The translations under genes were made by a program, and so were the position numbers. From contig CAAFTS010000168.1 of the NCBI GenBank assembly GCA_900765975.1, positions 1 through 19,504 on the forward strand: a stretch of 19,504 nt of DNA. The letters are read 5' to 3'. The notes below the pieces were generated by a model. It did no database searches and had not been told where the DNA came from. It worked only from the letters and a program-made list of their open reading frames with translations. Source of the DNA: Lachnospiraceae bacterium (GTDB taxonomy: Bacteria; Bacillota; Clostridia; Lachnospirales; Lachnospiraceae). Shown piece by piece: positions 7,665 through 15,843 of this stretch; positions within the stretch are counted from its first letter, which is position 1, and each line of letters opens with the position of its first letter.

Positions 7665-7785
7665 CACGATAATCCTCCTTGCATAAGTTAATATATAGGT
7701 CAATACCCTATGAACATTTTACGAGAAGATAGATTAAAAGTCAAGGAAGAGAAAATAAAAAATGGATAAAACGGAGAGAAGATAT

Positions 7786-9078
7786 ATGGGTAAAAAAGTA
7801 GCACTTCATAATTTGGGCTGTAAGGTAAATGCATACGAAACAGAGGCCATGCAGGAGATGCTGGAGCAGGCCGGATATACGATTATGCCATTCAAAGAAG
7901 GGGCGGACGTATATGTGATTAACACATGCACAGTGACAAATATTGCGGATCGTAAATCCAGGCAGATGCTGCATCGGGCAAGAAAAATGAATCCGGACGC
8001 AATTGTAGTTGCAGCCGGCTGTTATGTTCAGGCGCAGGCAGAGCATGGAGAAATAGATGAATGTATTGATATTGTTATAGGGAATAATAAGAAAAAGGAT
8101 CTGATTCCGCTGTTGGAACAGTACTTTCAAAAACGAGAAAAAGAAAATGCAGTCATTGATATCAATCATACAAAAGAATATGAAGAACTTCATTTGAGTA
8201 AAACAGGAGGGCATACACGTGCTTATATTAAAGTGCAGGATGGATGCAATCAATTTTGCACATATTGTATCATTCCGTATGCAAGAGGCCGCGTGAGAAG
8301 TCGCAGTCTGGAAAGCGTGCTGGAGGAGGTGCGGAATCTGGCGGCACACGGGTATCGTGAGGTTGTGCTGACAGGAATTCATCTGAGCTCTTACGGAATT
8401 GATTTAAAGGATACAGATTTGCTGCAGCTGATTCAGGCAGTTCATGAAATAGAAGGAATCAAACGAATTCGACTGGGTTCTTTGGAACCGAGGATTATTA
8501 CAGAAGAATTTGCACGGACGATCGCGGCGCTACCTAAAATGTGTCCGCATTTTCATCTGTCTTTGCAAAGTGGCTGTAATGCAACGCTTCAAAGAATGAA
8601 TCGGAGATATTCTGCAGAAGAATATTTTGAGAAATGTCAGTTGCTGCGGAAATATTTTGACAATCCGGCGTTAACTACAGACGTGATTGTTGGTTTTCCG
8701 GGAGAAACAGAAGAAGAATTTGAAGAATCTCGAGCATTTGTGGACAAGGTGGATTTTTATGAGACACATATTTTTAAATATTCCAGAAGAGAAGGTACAA
8801 AAGCGGCTGTGATGGAACATCAGATTGCAGAACAGGACAAGGCAAAGCGTAGCGCCGTAATGATTGAAATGGGACAGAAAAAGCAGGCGCAGTATGAGGC
8901 GGCTTTCTATGGAAAGCAGGTAGAAGTGCTGGTGGAAGAGAAGGTACAGATAGAAGGAACGGAGTATTGGATTGGACACACAAAGGAATATATGAAAGTG
9001 GCATTACAATCTGAAAATAATTTAGAAAATCAGCTTTTAACGATTACGTTAAATCAGGATGCAAAAATTATTCATTGA
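7786..9078 (+). CDS. mtaB: tRNA t6A37 methylthiotransferase MtaB
   Basis: MtaB is a radical-SAM enzyme that adds a methylthio group to t6A at position 37 of ANN-decoding tRNAs, giving ms2t6A. From 7786 it has 430 residues. The N-terminal UPF0004 domain holds the auxiliary Fe-S cysteines (Cys12 in LGCKVNAYE, Cys48 in NTCTVTN, Cys79 in AAGCYVQ). The radical-SAM triad is C154-x3-C158-x2-C161 in DGCNQFCTYC, and the C-terminus is a TRAM-like RNA-binding segment. LGCKVN rather than the MiaB/RimO pattern favours MtaB. An in-frame ATG at 7762 is possible (AAGGAAGAG 10 nt upstream), but GGAGAG 7 nt before 7786 and the family start favour 7786. It stands between a divergent gene and the ireB promoter, so it is probably transcribed alone. 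Confidence 0.94.
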   Translation: MGKKVALHNLGCKVNAYETEAMQEMLEQAGYTIMPFKEGADVYVINTCTVTNIADRKSRQMLHRARKMNPDAIVVAAGCYVQAQAEHGEIDECIDIVIGNNKKKDLIPLLEQYFQKREKENAVIDINHTKEYEELHLSKTGGHTRAYIKVQDGCNQFCTYCIIPYARGRVRSRSLESVLEEVRNLAAHGYREVVLTGIHLSSYGIDLKDTDLLQLIQAVHEIEGIKRIRLGSLEPRIITEEFARTIAALPKMCPHFHLSLQSGCNATLQRMNRRYSAEEYFEKCQLLRKYFDNPALTTDVIVGFPGETEEEFEESRAFVDKVDFYETHIFKYSRREGTKAAVMEHQIAEQDKAKRSAVMIEMGQKKQAQYEAAFYGKQVEVLVEEKVQIEGTEYWIGHTKEYMKVALQSENNLENQLLTITLNQDAKIIH

Positions 9079-9103
9079 ATTTTGTGTGGGATTATATTAA
9101 AAT
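9075..9103 (+). promoter_or_regulatory. Candidate promoter of the ireB-trhP operon
   Basis: TTGAAT (9075-9080), a 17-bp spacer and TAAAAT (9098-9103) match the sigma-A consensus at 4/6 and 5/6. The -35 overlaps the mtaB stop. Transcription would start near 9110, just before the palindrome at 9117. Confidence 0.45.
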
Positions 9104-9116
9104 GATAAGTAGGGAT

Positions 9117-9134
9117 TCTGGCAAATTTGCCGGA
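9117..9134. repeat. 18-bp palindrome in the ireB leader
   Basis: GGCAAATTTGCC (9120-9131) is a perfect 12-bp palindrome, extended by further pairs (one G-T) to 9117-9134. There is almost no loop and no T-run, so it fits a DNA operator near the predicted transcription start better than a terminator. Confidence 0.4.
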
Positions 9135-9195
9135 TAATTGTGATTTCATGAATCATAAAAGACACACGCAAATGACGAAATATGGAGGAAAAAAG

Positions 9196-9459
9196 ATGAG
9201 TGATTTGAGTAATACACAGTTCTTTCAGGTAGAACCGGGACCACAGATTTCAGCAAAAGATATCCTGGAAATTGTGTTTAAGGCATTAAAAGAAAAAGGG
9301 TATAACCCGGTCAATCAGATCGTGGGATACATCATGTCCGGAGATCCGACTTATGTTACAAGTTATAATGGAGCAAGAAGTCTGATCATGAAAGTTGAAA
9401 GAGATGAGCTCGTAGAAGAATTATTGAAGTCGTATATCGAGCATAATTCCTGGGAATAA
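9196..9459 (+). CDS. ireB: IreB family regulatory phosphoprotein (UPF0297)
   Basis: This 87-residue protein belongs to the IreB/YrzL family. In Enterococcus IreB is a substrate of the PASTA kinase IreK and affects cephalosporin resistance. The family core [20 protein letters not shown] (35-54) is intact, as is [20 protein letters not shown]. Thr7 (SNTQFF) lies at a position corresponding to a phosphothreonine of the Enterococcus protein. GGAGG at 9184-9188, 7 nt before the ATG, fixes the start at 9196, although the frame is open to a TTG at 9127. It is the first gene of the operon, 6 bp before ruvX; this ireB-ruvX-DUF1292 order is the same as yrzL-yrrK-yrzB in Bacillus. No kinase is present in the window. 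Confidence 0.95.
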   Translation: MSDLSNTQFFQVEPGPQISAKDILEIVFKALKEKGYNPVNQIVGYIMSGDPTYVTSYNGARSLIMKVERDELVEELLKSYIEHNSWE

Positions 9460-9465
9460 TGAATC

Positions 9466-9891
9466 ATGAGAATTATGGGATTAGATTACGGAACAAAAAC
9501 AGTCGGCGTTGCAATTAGCGATGCCTTGTGCCTGACTGCGCAGGGCATCGAAACAATTACGCGCAAGGAGGAAAATAAGCTTCGACGTACCTGTGCGCGT
9601 ATTGAAGAGTTGATTCGCGAATATGAAGTGGAGCGGATTGTTCTTGGATTGCCAAAACATATGAACAATGATATTGGAGAGCGGGCGGAGAAATCTTTGG
9701 AATTTAAGGAGATGCTCGAACGCAGAACCGGTCTTGAAGTTGTGATGTGGGACGAACGTCTGACAACTGTCTCCGCAGAACGGACACTGATGGAGAGTGG
9801 GGTAAGACGCGAAGACCGAAAAAAATACATAGATAAGATTGCCGCAGTTTTTATTTTACAGGGCTATCTGGATTCGGTTTCGAGAGCATAG
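9466..9891 (+). CDS. ruvX: RuvX/YqgF-family RNase H-fold nuclease (putative Holliday junction resolvase)
   Basis: This 141-residue protein of the YqgF family has been proposed as a Holliday junction resolvase and, in E. coli, implicated in 16S rRNA 5'-end processing. The RNase H-like acidic positions are visible: Asp7 in MGLDYGTK, Asp96-Glu97 in WDERLTT and Asp123 in [26 protein letters not shown] (58-67) is the other family hallmark. The ATG at 9466 follows the ireB stop by 6 bp without a strong ribosome binding site, so translational coupling is likely; the ATG at 9475 is the less likely alternative. A DUF1292 gene follows 36 bp later. Confidence 0.95.
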   Translation: MRIMGLDYGTKTVGVAISDALCLTAQGIETITRKEENKLRRTCARIEELIREYEVERIVLGLPKHMNNDIGERAEKSLEFKEMLERRTGLEVVMWDERLTTVSAERTLMESGVRREDRKKYIDKIAAVFILQGYLDSVSRA

Positions 9892-9927
9892 ACAAGTGCA
9901 GAAGTTTAAGAATAAGGGAGTATAAGA

Positions 9928-10188
9928 ATGGAAAAAATTCAGTTTACATTTGATGAAACAAATGAGACAGTGGAGTTCTTTGTGCTGGAACAGACAATGA
10001 TTAATGGGACAGGATATATTCTAGTTACAGATTCGGAAGAAGATGATGCTGAGTGTCTTATTTTAAAGGATACAAGTGCAAAGGATGATAGTGACAGTGT
10101 TTACGAGATTGTAGAAGACGATACAGAACTGATAGCAGTTTCCAAAGTATTTGAAGAATTGTTGGAAGATGTTGATATAGAGATGTAA
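9928..10188 (+). CDS. DUF1292 family small acidic protein (YrzB-like)
   Basis: This 86-residue, strongly acidic protein belongs to DUF1292. The family core is a beta-rich stretch with an aromatic-Val-Leu-Glu motif (EFFVLEQTMINGTGYILV), an acidic loop (DSEEDDAE), and a C-terminal helix, SKVFEELLEDVDIEM. No catalytic residues or membrane segment are visible and its function is unknown. It follows ruvX exactly as yrzB follows yrrK in Bacillus, so membership of the ireB-ruvX unit is well supported. GGGAG lies 8 nt before the ATG. RNase J follows after 40 bp without a terminator. Confidence 0.9.
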   Translation: MEKIQFTFDETNETVEFFVLEQTMINGTGYILVTDSEEDDAECLILKDTSAKDDSDSVYEIVEDDTELIAVSKVFEELLEDVDIEM

Positions 10189-10228
10189 CTATATATACAT
10201 AATTTATATAAAATGGAGGTGTTAGTAT

Positions 10229-11893
10229 TTGAGAAAAGAGTTGAAAGGAAAGCTGCGTATCATTCCGTTGGGCGGACTGGAGCAGATCGGTATGAATATT
10301 ACTGCCTTTGAATATGGAGACAGTATTATTGTGGTGGATTGTGGTCTGGCCTTTCCGGAAGATGATATGCTTGGAATTGATCTGGTGATTCCGGATGTTA
10401 CCTATCTTAAGGATAATATCGAGAAGGTAAAAGGATTTGTGATCACGCATGGTCACGAGGATCATATTGGGGCGCTGCCGTATATATTGAAGGAGTTGAA
10501 TCTTCCGATTTATACAACAAAGCTTACAATGGGAATCATTGAGAACAAATTAAAAGAGCATAATTTGCTGCGTAGCACAAGAAGAAAGGTTGTAAGACAT
10601 GGACAGTCTATTAATTTGGGACAGTTCCGTATCGAATTTATTAAAACAAATCACAGCATTCAGGATGCGTCCGCACTGGCAATTTATTCTCCGGCAGGAA
10701 CGGTGGTGCATACGGGAGACTTTAAGGTAGACTATACACCAGTGTTTGGTGATGCGATTGACCTGCAGCGATTTGCAGAGATTGGAAAAAAGGGCGTTCT
10801 GGCATTGATGTCAGACAGTACCAATGCTGAGCGGAAGGGATTTACTCAATCTGAAAGAACCGTAGGAATTACGTTTGATCATATTTTTGCAGAACATCAG
10901 AATACCCGTATCATTATTGCTACATTTGCGTCAAATGTAGACCGGGTACAGCAGATTATCAATTCCGCTTATAAATATGGAAGAAAGGTTGTTGTAGAAG
11001 GAAGAAGTATGGTGAATATCATTTCTACAGCTTCTGAACTTGGATATTTGAATGTTCCGGAGAACACATTGATTGAAATTGATGCGATGCGTAATTATCC
11101 TCCGGAGAAAATGGTGCTGATTACAACCGGAAGTCAGGGCGAATCCATGGCTGCGTTGTCACGTATGGCTGCAGATGTTCATCGAAAGGTAACGATTCAG
11201 CCAAATGATACGATTATTTTTAGTTCCAATCCGATTCCCGGAAATGAAAAGTCAGTATCCAGAGTAATTAATGAATTATCTGCAAAAGGAGCAAATGTTA
11301 TTTTCCAGGATGCGCATGTGTCAGGACATGCCTGTCAGGAAGAATTAAAGCTCATTTATTCTCTTGTAAAACCGAAATATGCAATTCCTGTTCATGGCGA
11401 GTATCGTCATTTGAAGGCAAATGCTGAGATTGCCAAGAACCTTGGAATTCCATCAGAGAATATCTTTATTATGCAGTCTGGAGATGTGCTGGCGCTGGAT
11501 CAGGAATCTGCTAAAGTCGTGGATAAAGTGCATACAGGAGCGATTCTGGTAGATGGCTTGGGCGTAGGAGATGTAGGGAATATTGTACTTCGAGACAGAC
11601 AGCACCTGGCAGAAGATGGAATTATTATTGTAGTATTAACTCTTGAAAAAGGGACAAATCGTTTGTTGGCAGGTCCGGATATTGTTTCTCGTGGATTTGT
11701 ATATGTGCGTGAATCTGAAGGGTTGATGGAGGAAGCAAGACAAGTTGTTTCAGAGAGTTTGGATAAATGTCTGTCTAACAGATATGCAGACTGGAATAAG
11801 ATCAAGCTTACTATTCGTGATACAATGAATGATTATATTTGGAAGAAGACGAAGAGAAGACCAATGATTATCCCGATTATAATGGATGTATAG
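10229..11893 (+). CDS. rnj: Ribonuclease J
   Basis: RNase J is a metallo-beta-lactamase/beta-CASP ribonuclease with 5'-3' exonuclease and endonuclease activity in mRNA decay and rRNA maturation. At 554 residues it matches Bacillus RNase J1 (555). The zinc motif HGHEDH (74-79) is present, followed by the HTGDFKVD segment. The beta-CASP insertion includes FASNVDRVQQI and TTGSQGE, and VHGEYRHL and VSGHA complete the metal and substrate site. The start is TTG at 10229: a consensus GGAGGT (10215-10220) lies 8 nt before it and the protein begins with the family sequence KLRIIPLGGLEQIG. A weak start codon with a strong ribosome binding site may tune its level. It lies between DUF1292 and trmR in one transcript. 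Confidence 0.96.
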   Translation: MRKELKGKLRIIPLGGLEQIGMNITAFEYGDSIIVVDCGLAFPEDDMLGIDLVIPDVTYLKDNIEKVKGFVITHGHEDHIGALPYILKELNLPIYTTKLTMGIIENKLKEHNLLRSTRRKVVRHGQSINLGQFRIEFIKTNHSIQDASALAIYSPAGTVVHTGDFKVDYTPVFGDAIDLQRFAEIGKKGVLALMSDSTNAERKGFTQSERTVGITFDHIFAEHQNTRIIIATFASNVDRVQQIINSAYKYGRKVVVEGRSMVNIISTASELGYLNVPENTLIEIDAMRNYPPEKMVLITTGSQGESMAALSRMAADVHRKVTIQPNDTIIFSSNPIPGNEKSVSRVINELSAKGANVIFQDAHVSGHACQEELKLIYSLVKPKYAIPVHGEYRHLKANAEIAKNLGIPSENIFIMQSGDVLALDQESAKVVDKVHTGAILVDGLGVGDVGNIVLRDRQHLAEDGIIIVVLTLEKGTNRLLAGPDIVSRGFVYVRESEGLMEEARQVVSESLDKCLSNRYADWNKIKLTIRDTMNDYIWKKTKRRPMIIPIIMDV

Positions 11894-11897
11894 AATG

Positions 11898-12566
11898 ATG
11901 ATAGTAGACGAACGAATTGTAAAGTTCATCAATTCTATGGAGACAGAGAACAGTGAAATATTGGAAGTAATTGAGAGAGAAGCTTTGGATTCATACGTGC
12001 CAATCATACGGAAAGAAATGCAAAGCTTTCTCAAGTTGCTTTTGAGTATACAAAAACCTATGCGCGTTCTGGAAGTCGGAACTGCCGTAGGTTTCTCTGC
12101 GTTATTGATGAGCGAATATTTACCGGATGGGGCAACCATCACAACGATTGAAAATTATGACAAACGAATTCCAATTGCACGCAAAAATTTTGAACGTGCA
12201 GGGAAGGAGCATATGATCACACTGCTGGAAGGAGATGCGCAGGAAGTTCTAAAAACTTTGGAAGGCGAGTATGATTTTATTTTTATGGATGCAGCAAAAG
12301 GACAATATATACATTTTTTGCCGGATATTTTGCGACTGCTTCGGGCAGGTGGACTGCTTGTATCGGATAATGTGATGCAGGAAGGTACGATTGTAGAATC
12401 ACGATTTGGTGTGGAACGTAGAGATCGAACTATCCATGCAAGGATGCGGGAGTATTTATATGTCTTAAAGCATCATGAAGCGTTGATCACGTCAATTGTG
12501 CCGTTAGGTGACGGCGTGGCATTGAGTGTAAAGAAGGAGATAGAAAAAGATGGCGAGACATCCTGA
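11898..12566 (+). CDS. trmR: tRNA 5-hydroxyuridine methyltransferase TrmR (YrrM-type O-methyltransferase)
   Basis: TrmR uses SAM to methylate 5-hydroxyuridine at tRNA wobble position 34, giving 5-methoxyuridine. From the ATG at 11898 it has 222 residues. It shows the class I SAM fold of the catechol-OMT-like family 3: VLEVGTAVGFSALLMSEYLP (motif I), the acidic TTIENYDK, FIFMDAAKGQY with a metal-binding Asp, and LLVSDNVMQEG. Possible starts at 11886, 11895 and 11898 are all in frame; the first overlaps the RNase J stop. None has a strong ribosome binding site, so coupling to rnj is likely. The last 17 bp overlap the next gene, a U32 protein, which is the enzyme that makes its substrate in Bacillus (yrrM next to yrrN and yrrO). 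That context supports TrmR over a generic O-methyltransferase. Confidence 0.9.
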   Translation: MIVDERIVKFINSMETENSEILEVIEREALDSYVPIIRKEMQSFLKLLLSIQKPMRVLEVGTAVGFSALLMSEYLPDGATITTIENYDKRIPIARKNFERAGKEHMITLLEGDAQEVLKTLEGEYDFIFMDAAKGQYIHFLPDILRLLRAGGLLVSDNVMQEGTIVESRFGVERRDRTIHARMREYLYVLKHHEALITSIVPLGDGVALSVKKEIEKDGETS

Positions 12567-13779
12567 GTTATTGATTCCGGCGAGTAGTCTGGAAGTGTTA
12601 AAAACAGCAGTAATATTTGGGGCAGATGCAGTGTATATTGGAGGCGAAGCATTTGGCCTCAGGGCAAAGGCAAAGAATTTTTCTATGGAAGATATGAAAG
12701 AGGGAATTGCATTTGCGCATGAACATGATGTAAAAGTCTATGTGACTGCCAATATTTTGGCGCATAATGAGGATCTGGAGGGCGTACGGAAGTATTTTGG
12801 TGAATTAAAAGAAATCAAACCAGATGGATTGATTATTGCGGATCCGGGAGTTTTTGAGATTGCGAAAGAAGTATGCCCGGAGATTGAACGGCATATCAGC
12901 ACACAGGCAAACAATACAAATTACGGAACTTATAACTTCTGGTATAAACAAGGGGCAAGCCGTGTAGTTTCAGCAAGGGAATTATCTATGAAAGAAATCA
13001 AAGAACTGCGAGAAAATATTCCGGCAGATTTGGAGATTGAGACATTTATCCATGGAGCAATGTGTATTTCTTATTCCGGACGGTGCTTGCTCAGTAATTA
13101 TTTTACAGGGCGTGATGCAAATCGTGGAGCTTGTACACACCCTTGCCGTTGGAAATATGCTGTTGTGGAAGAGACAAGGCAGGGAGAATATATGCCGGTT
13201 TATGAAAATGAACGGGGAACGTATATTTTTAATTCAAAAGATCTGTGTATGATCGAATATATTCCAGAATTGATTGATGCTGGTATTGACAGTCTGAAAA
13301 TTGAGGGCCGGATGAAGACTGCGCTGTATGTGGCAACGGTGGCAAGAACGTATAGAAAAGCATTGGATGATTATCAGAAGGATCCGGAACTGTATCGGGA
13401 AAATATGCCATGGTATTTGGAACAGATTTCAAATTGCACGTATCGCCAGTTTACAACTGGATTCTTTTTTGGTAAGCCGGATGAAAATACCCAGATTTAT
13501 GACAGCAATACTTATGTGAAAGAGTACACGTATTTGGGAATTGTAGGAGAGGAAAAGAACGGCTTATACCGGATTGAACAGCGCAACAAGTTCTCAGTAG
13601 GTGAGACAATCGAAATTATGAAACCGGACGGACGTAATGTTGAGGTAATTGTAAAACAGATTGTCAATGAAGAAGGTGAAGAGCAGGAGAGTGCGCCGCA
13701 TCCAAAGCAGGTTCTGTATGTGGACCTGGCCGGGCAGGCAGAAAAATACGATATCCTGCGCAGGGCAGAAGTAGAGTAA
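12550..13779 (+). CDS. trhP: TrhP-type peptidase U32 family protein (tRNA U34 hydroxylation)
   Basis: U32 proteins of this group (TrhP/YegQ, YrrO) are needed for prephenate-dependent hydroxylation of U34 to 5-hydroxyuridine in tRNA, despite the peptidase name. It has 409 residues, near Bacillus YrrO. The family signature ETFIHGAMCISYSGRC (164-179) is present. Cys172, Cys179, Cys195 and Cys199 form the expected set of four Fe-S ligands. The N-terminal barrel starts PELLIPASSLEVLKTAV, and a C-terminal beta domain follows from about 320. AGGAG lies 10 nt before the ATG, inside trmR, giving a 17-bp overlap. Bacillus has two U32 genes here (yrrN, yrrO); only the YrrO-like one is present. A weak AT-rich hairpin overlaps the stop codon. 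Confidence 0.92.
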   Translation: MARHPELLIPASSLEVLKTAVIFGADAVYIGGEAFGLRAKAKNFSMEDMKEGIAFAHEHDVKVYVTANILAHNEDLEGVRKYFGELKEIKPDGLIIADPGVFEIAKEVCPEIERHISTQANNTNYGTYNFWYKQGASRVVSARELSMKEIKELRENIPADLEIETFIHGAMCISYSGRCLLSNYFTGRDANRGACTHPCRWKYAVVEETRQGEYMPVYENERGTYIFNSKDLCMIEYIPELIDAGIDSLKIEGRMKTALYVATVARTYRKALDDYQKDPELYRENMPWYLEQISNCTYRQFTTGFFFGKPDENTQIYDSNTYVKEYTYLGIVGEEKNGLYRIEQRNKFSVGETIEIMKPDGRNVEVIVKQIVNEEGEEQESAPHPKQVLYVDLAGQAEKYDILRRAEVE

Positions 13780-13801
13780 AATGAATTTTGCTGTTCTTTT
13801 T
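13775..13801 (+). terminator. Weak AT-rich terminator after trhP
   Basis: AGTAAAA-tgaa-TTTTGCT (13775-13792) forms a 7-bp stem over the trhP stop codon, followed by GTTC and TTTTT. The stem is nearly all A-T, so termination would be leaky. Confidence 0.4.
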
Positions 13802-13864
13802 CATTAGAATATTGCTATCTGTATAATAATTCAGCAATTTATCACACTAAAACGACAAATTCTA

Positions 13865-13893
13865 TTGCATATTTATGCAAATTCCGCTATAAT
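13865..13893 (+). promoter_or_regulatory. Promoter of the OPT gene with an overlapping palindromic operator
   Basis: TTGCAT (13865-13870), 17-bp spacer, perfect TATAAT (13888-13893). The sequence TTGCATA-tt-TATGCAA (13865-13880) is a perfect 7-bp-arm palindrome covering the -35 and half the spacer, the usual place for a dimeric repressor site. Transcription would start near 13900, 28 nt before the gene. Confidence 0.6.
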
Positions 13894-13927
13894 GTTACCG
13901 TTGTGACTAATGAAAAGGAGAGAGGAT

Positions 13928-15841
13928 ATGAACGACAAAGAATTCAAGCCATATATCCCTGCCGAGAAGGTAACCCCTGAATTGACAGTAACATCTATCG
14001 TTATGGGTATTCTTCTTGCAGTAATATTTGGCGCAGCAAATGCATATCTCGGATTACGTGTTGGTATGACAGTATCTGCATCCATTCCGGCGGCAGTTAT
14101 TTCCATGGGTGTAATTCGTGTGATCATGCGCAAAAACTCCATTTTGGAGAGTAACGTAGTACAGACAATTGGTTCTGCAGGAGAGTCTCTGGCAGCAGGT
14201 GCAATCTTCACATTGCCGGCACTTTTCTTGTGGGCAGCAGAAGGTAAGATGGACAAACCGGGTATCGTAGAGATTACAATTATCGCATTGCTCGGTGGAC
14301 TTCTGGGTGTATTCTTCATGGTACCGCTTCGTAATGCTCTGATTGTAAAGGAGCACGGAACATTGCCATATCCGGAAGGAACTGCTTGTGCAGAAGTTCT
14401 TCTTGCAGGTGAAGAAGGCGGAGCAAATGCATCTACAGTATTTGCAGGGCTTGGAATTGCCGCTTTTTTCAAATTTGTTATTGATGGATTAAAGCTCGTT
14501 CCAAGCGAAGTATCTTTACGTGTAAAAGGTTTTGCAGGAGAAATCGGAACTCAAATTTATCCGGCTGTTATGTCAGTTGGTTACATTTGTGGACCTAGAA
14601 TTTCATCCTATATGTTTGCCGGTGGATGTATCAGCTGGCTTGTATTGATTCCGTTGGTAGTACTGTTTGGTGGAGATATGGTTCTCTATCCGGGAACAGC
14701 GCCGATTGCTGAGATGTTCGCAGACGGTGGAGCTAGTGCTATCTGGGGAAGTTATATTCGTTACATCGGTGCAGGAGCTCTGGCAGCCGGTGGTATCATC
14801 AGTTTGGTTAAATCTCTTCCATTGATCGTGCGTACATTCCGCGATGCAATGAAGAGCATGAAGGGCGGACTGGGAAGTGACAGCAATGCTCGTACAGCTC
14901 AGGATTTGAGCATGAAGTTCATTCTGTTCGCTATTTTGGTTCTGACACTGCTTGTATGGCTTGTACCGGCTATTCCGGTAACATTGGTTGGAGCAATCAT
15001 CGTAGTAATCTTTGGATTCTTCTTTGCTACTGTATCTTCCAGAATGGTAGGTCTGGTAGGAAGCTCTAACAACCCGGTATCCGGTATGGCAATTGCTACA
15101 CTGTTGTTTGCTACAATCATCCTGAAACTGACAGGTGATGTTGGAGCACATGGTATGCAGGGCGCAATCGCAATCGGATCCATTATTTGTATTGTAGCAG
15201 CTATCGCTGGTGATACATCTCAGGATTTGAAGACTGGTTATCTGTTGGGTGCTACACCGAAGAAACAGCAGATTGGTGAAGTTCTTGGTGTTGTGTCAGC
15301 TGCATTTGCAATCGGTGGAGTTTTATATCTGCTGGACGCAGCTTGGGGATTTGGTTCCGAACAGCTCGGAGCACCACAGGCTATGCTGATGAAGATGATC
15401 ATCGAAGGTGTTATGGATGGAAATCTTCCATGGGCACTTGTATTTACAGGAGTATTCCTTGCAGTAGTAGTTGAGATTCTTGGAATCCCAGTACTTCCGT
15501 TTGCAATCGGTGTATATCTGCCAGTACAGCTTAATGCTTGTATCATGGTTGGTGGTCTGCTTCGTCTTGGTGTTGAGAAATACAGCGCTAAGAAAGCAAA
15601 CAAAGACGCTATTGTTAATGATGGTGTACTGTTCTGTTCAGGTATGATTGCAGGAGAGGGTCTTGTTGGTATTCTGCTGGCTCTGTTCGCAATTGCTGGA
15701 ATTGACAAAGTGATTGATCTTTCAGGTAAATTAAATCTGGCACCGGCTGTTGCTAACATCGGAAGCCTTGTAGTATTTGCGTTGATTATTTTAACAGTTT
15801 TGAAATTCTCTGTTTGGAAAAAGAGAAAAGAGAGTAAATAA
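13928..15841 (+). CDS. OPT family oligopeptide transporter
   Basis: This integral membrane protein belongs to the OPT (oligopeptide/metal-chelate) family, which imports short peptides or metal complexes driven by ion gradients. From the ATG at 13928 it has 637 residues and some 14-16 hydrophobic segments. The N-terminal signature AANAYLGLRVGMTVSASIPAAV spans about 36-57. Another typical stretch, IVKEHGTLPYPEGTACAEVL, lies in the first third, and the protein ends in a basic cytoplasmic tail, WKKRKESK. AAGGAG and GAGAGG lie just before 13928; an upstream in-frame ATG at 13910 has no good site. Codon use is richer in GGT, GCT, ATC and AAC than its neighbours, suggesting high expression. A PqqD-family gene starts 2 nt after its stop. 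The substrate cannot be read from sequence. Confidence 0.93.
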   Translation: MNDKEFKPYIPAEKVTPELTVTSIVMGILLAVIFGAANAYLGLRVGMTVSASIPAAVISMGVIRVIMRKNSILESNVVQTIGSAGESLAAGAIFTLPALFLWAAEGKMDKPGIVEITIIALLGGLLGVFFMVPLRNALIVKEHGTLPYPEGTACAEVLLAGEEGGANASTVFAGLGIAAFFKFVIDGLKLVPSEVSLRVKGFAGEIGTQIYPAVMSVGYICGPRISSYMFAGGCISWLVLIPLVVLFGGDMVLYPGTAPIAEMFADGGASAIWGSYIRYIGAGALAAGGIISLVKSLPLIVRTFRDAMKSMKGGLGSDSNARTAQDLSMKFILFAILVLTLLVWLVPAIPVTLVGAIIVVIFGFFFATVSSRMVGLVGSSNNPVSGMAIATLLFATIILKLTGDVGAHGMQGAIAIGSIICIVAAIAGDTSQDLKTGYLLGATPKKQQIGEVLGVVSAAFAIGGVLYLLDAAWGFGSEQLGAPQAMLMKMIIEGVMDGNLPWALVFTGVFLAVVVEILGIPVLPFAIGVYLPVQLNACIMVGGLLRLGVEKYSAKKANKDAIVNDGVLFCSGMIAGEGLVGILLALFAIAGIDKVIDLSGKLNLAPAVANIGSLVVFALIILTVLKFSVWKKRKESK

Positions 15842-15843
15842 TC

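Noticed and set aside
7741..8382. Minus-strand open frame of 213 codons opposite mtaB
   Set aside because: Lies wholly opposite conserved radical-SAM coding sequence; Cys/His/Phe-rich composition is typical of an antisense shadow.
9127..9195. Longer IreB start at a TTG
   Set aside because: The upstream residues are not part of the family and overlap the palindrome; GGAGG precedes the ATG at 9196.
13873..15759. Long minus-strand open frames (up to 199 codons) opposite the OPT gene
   Set aside because: They are antisense to a well-conserved transporter, have unnatural composition and no ribosome binding sites, and match no family.
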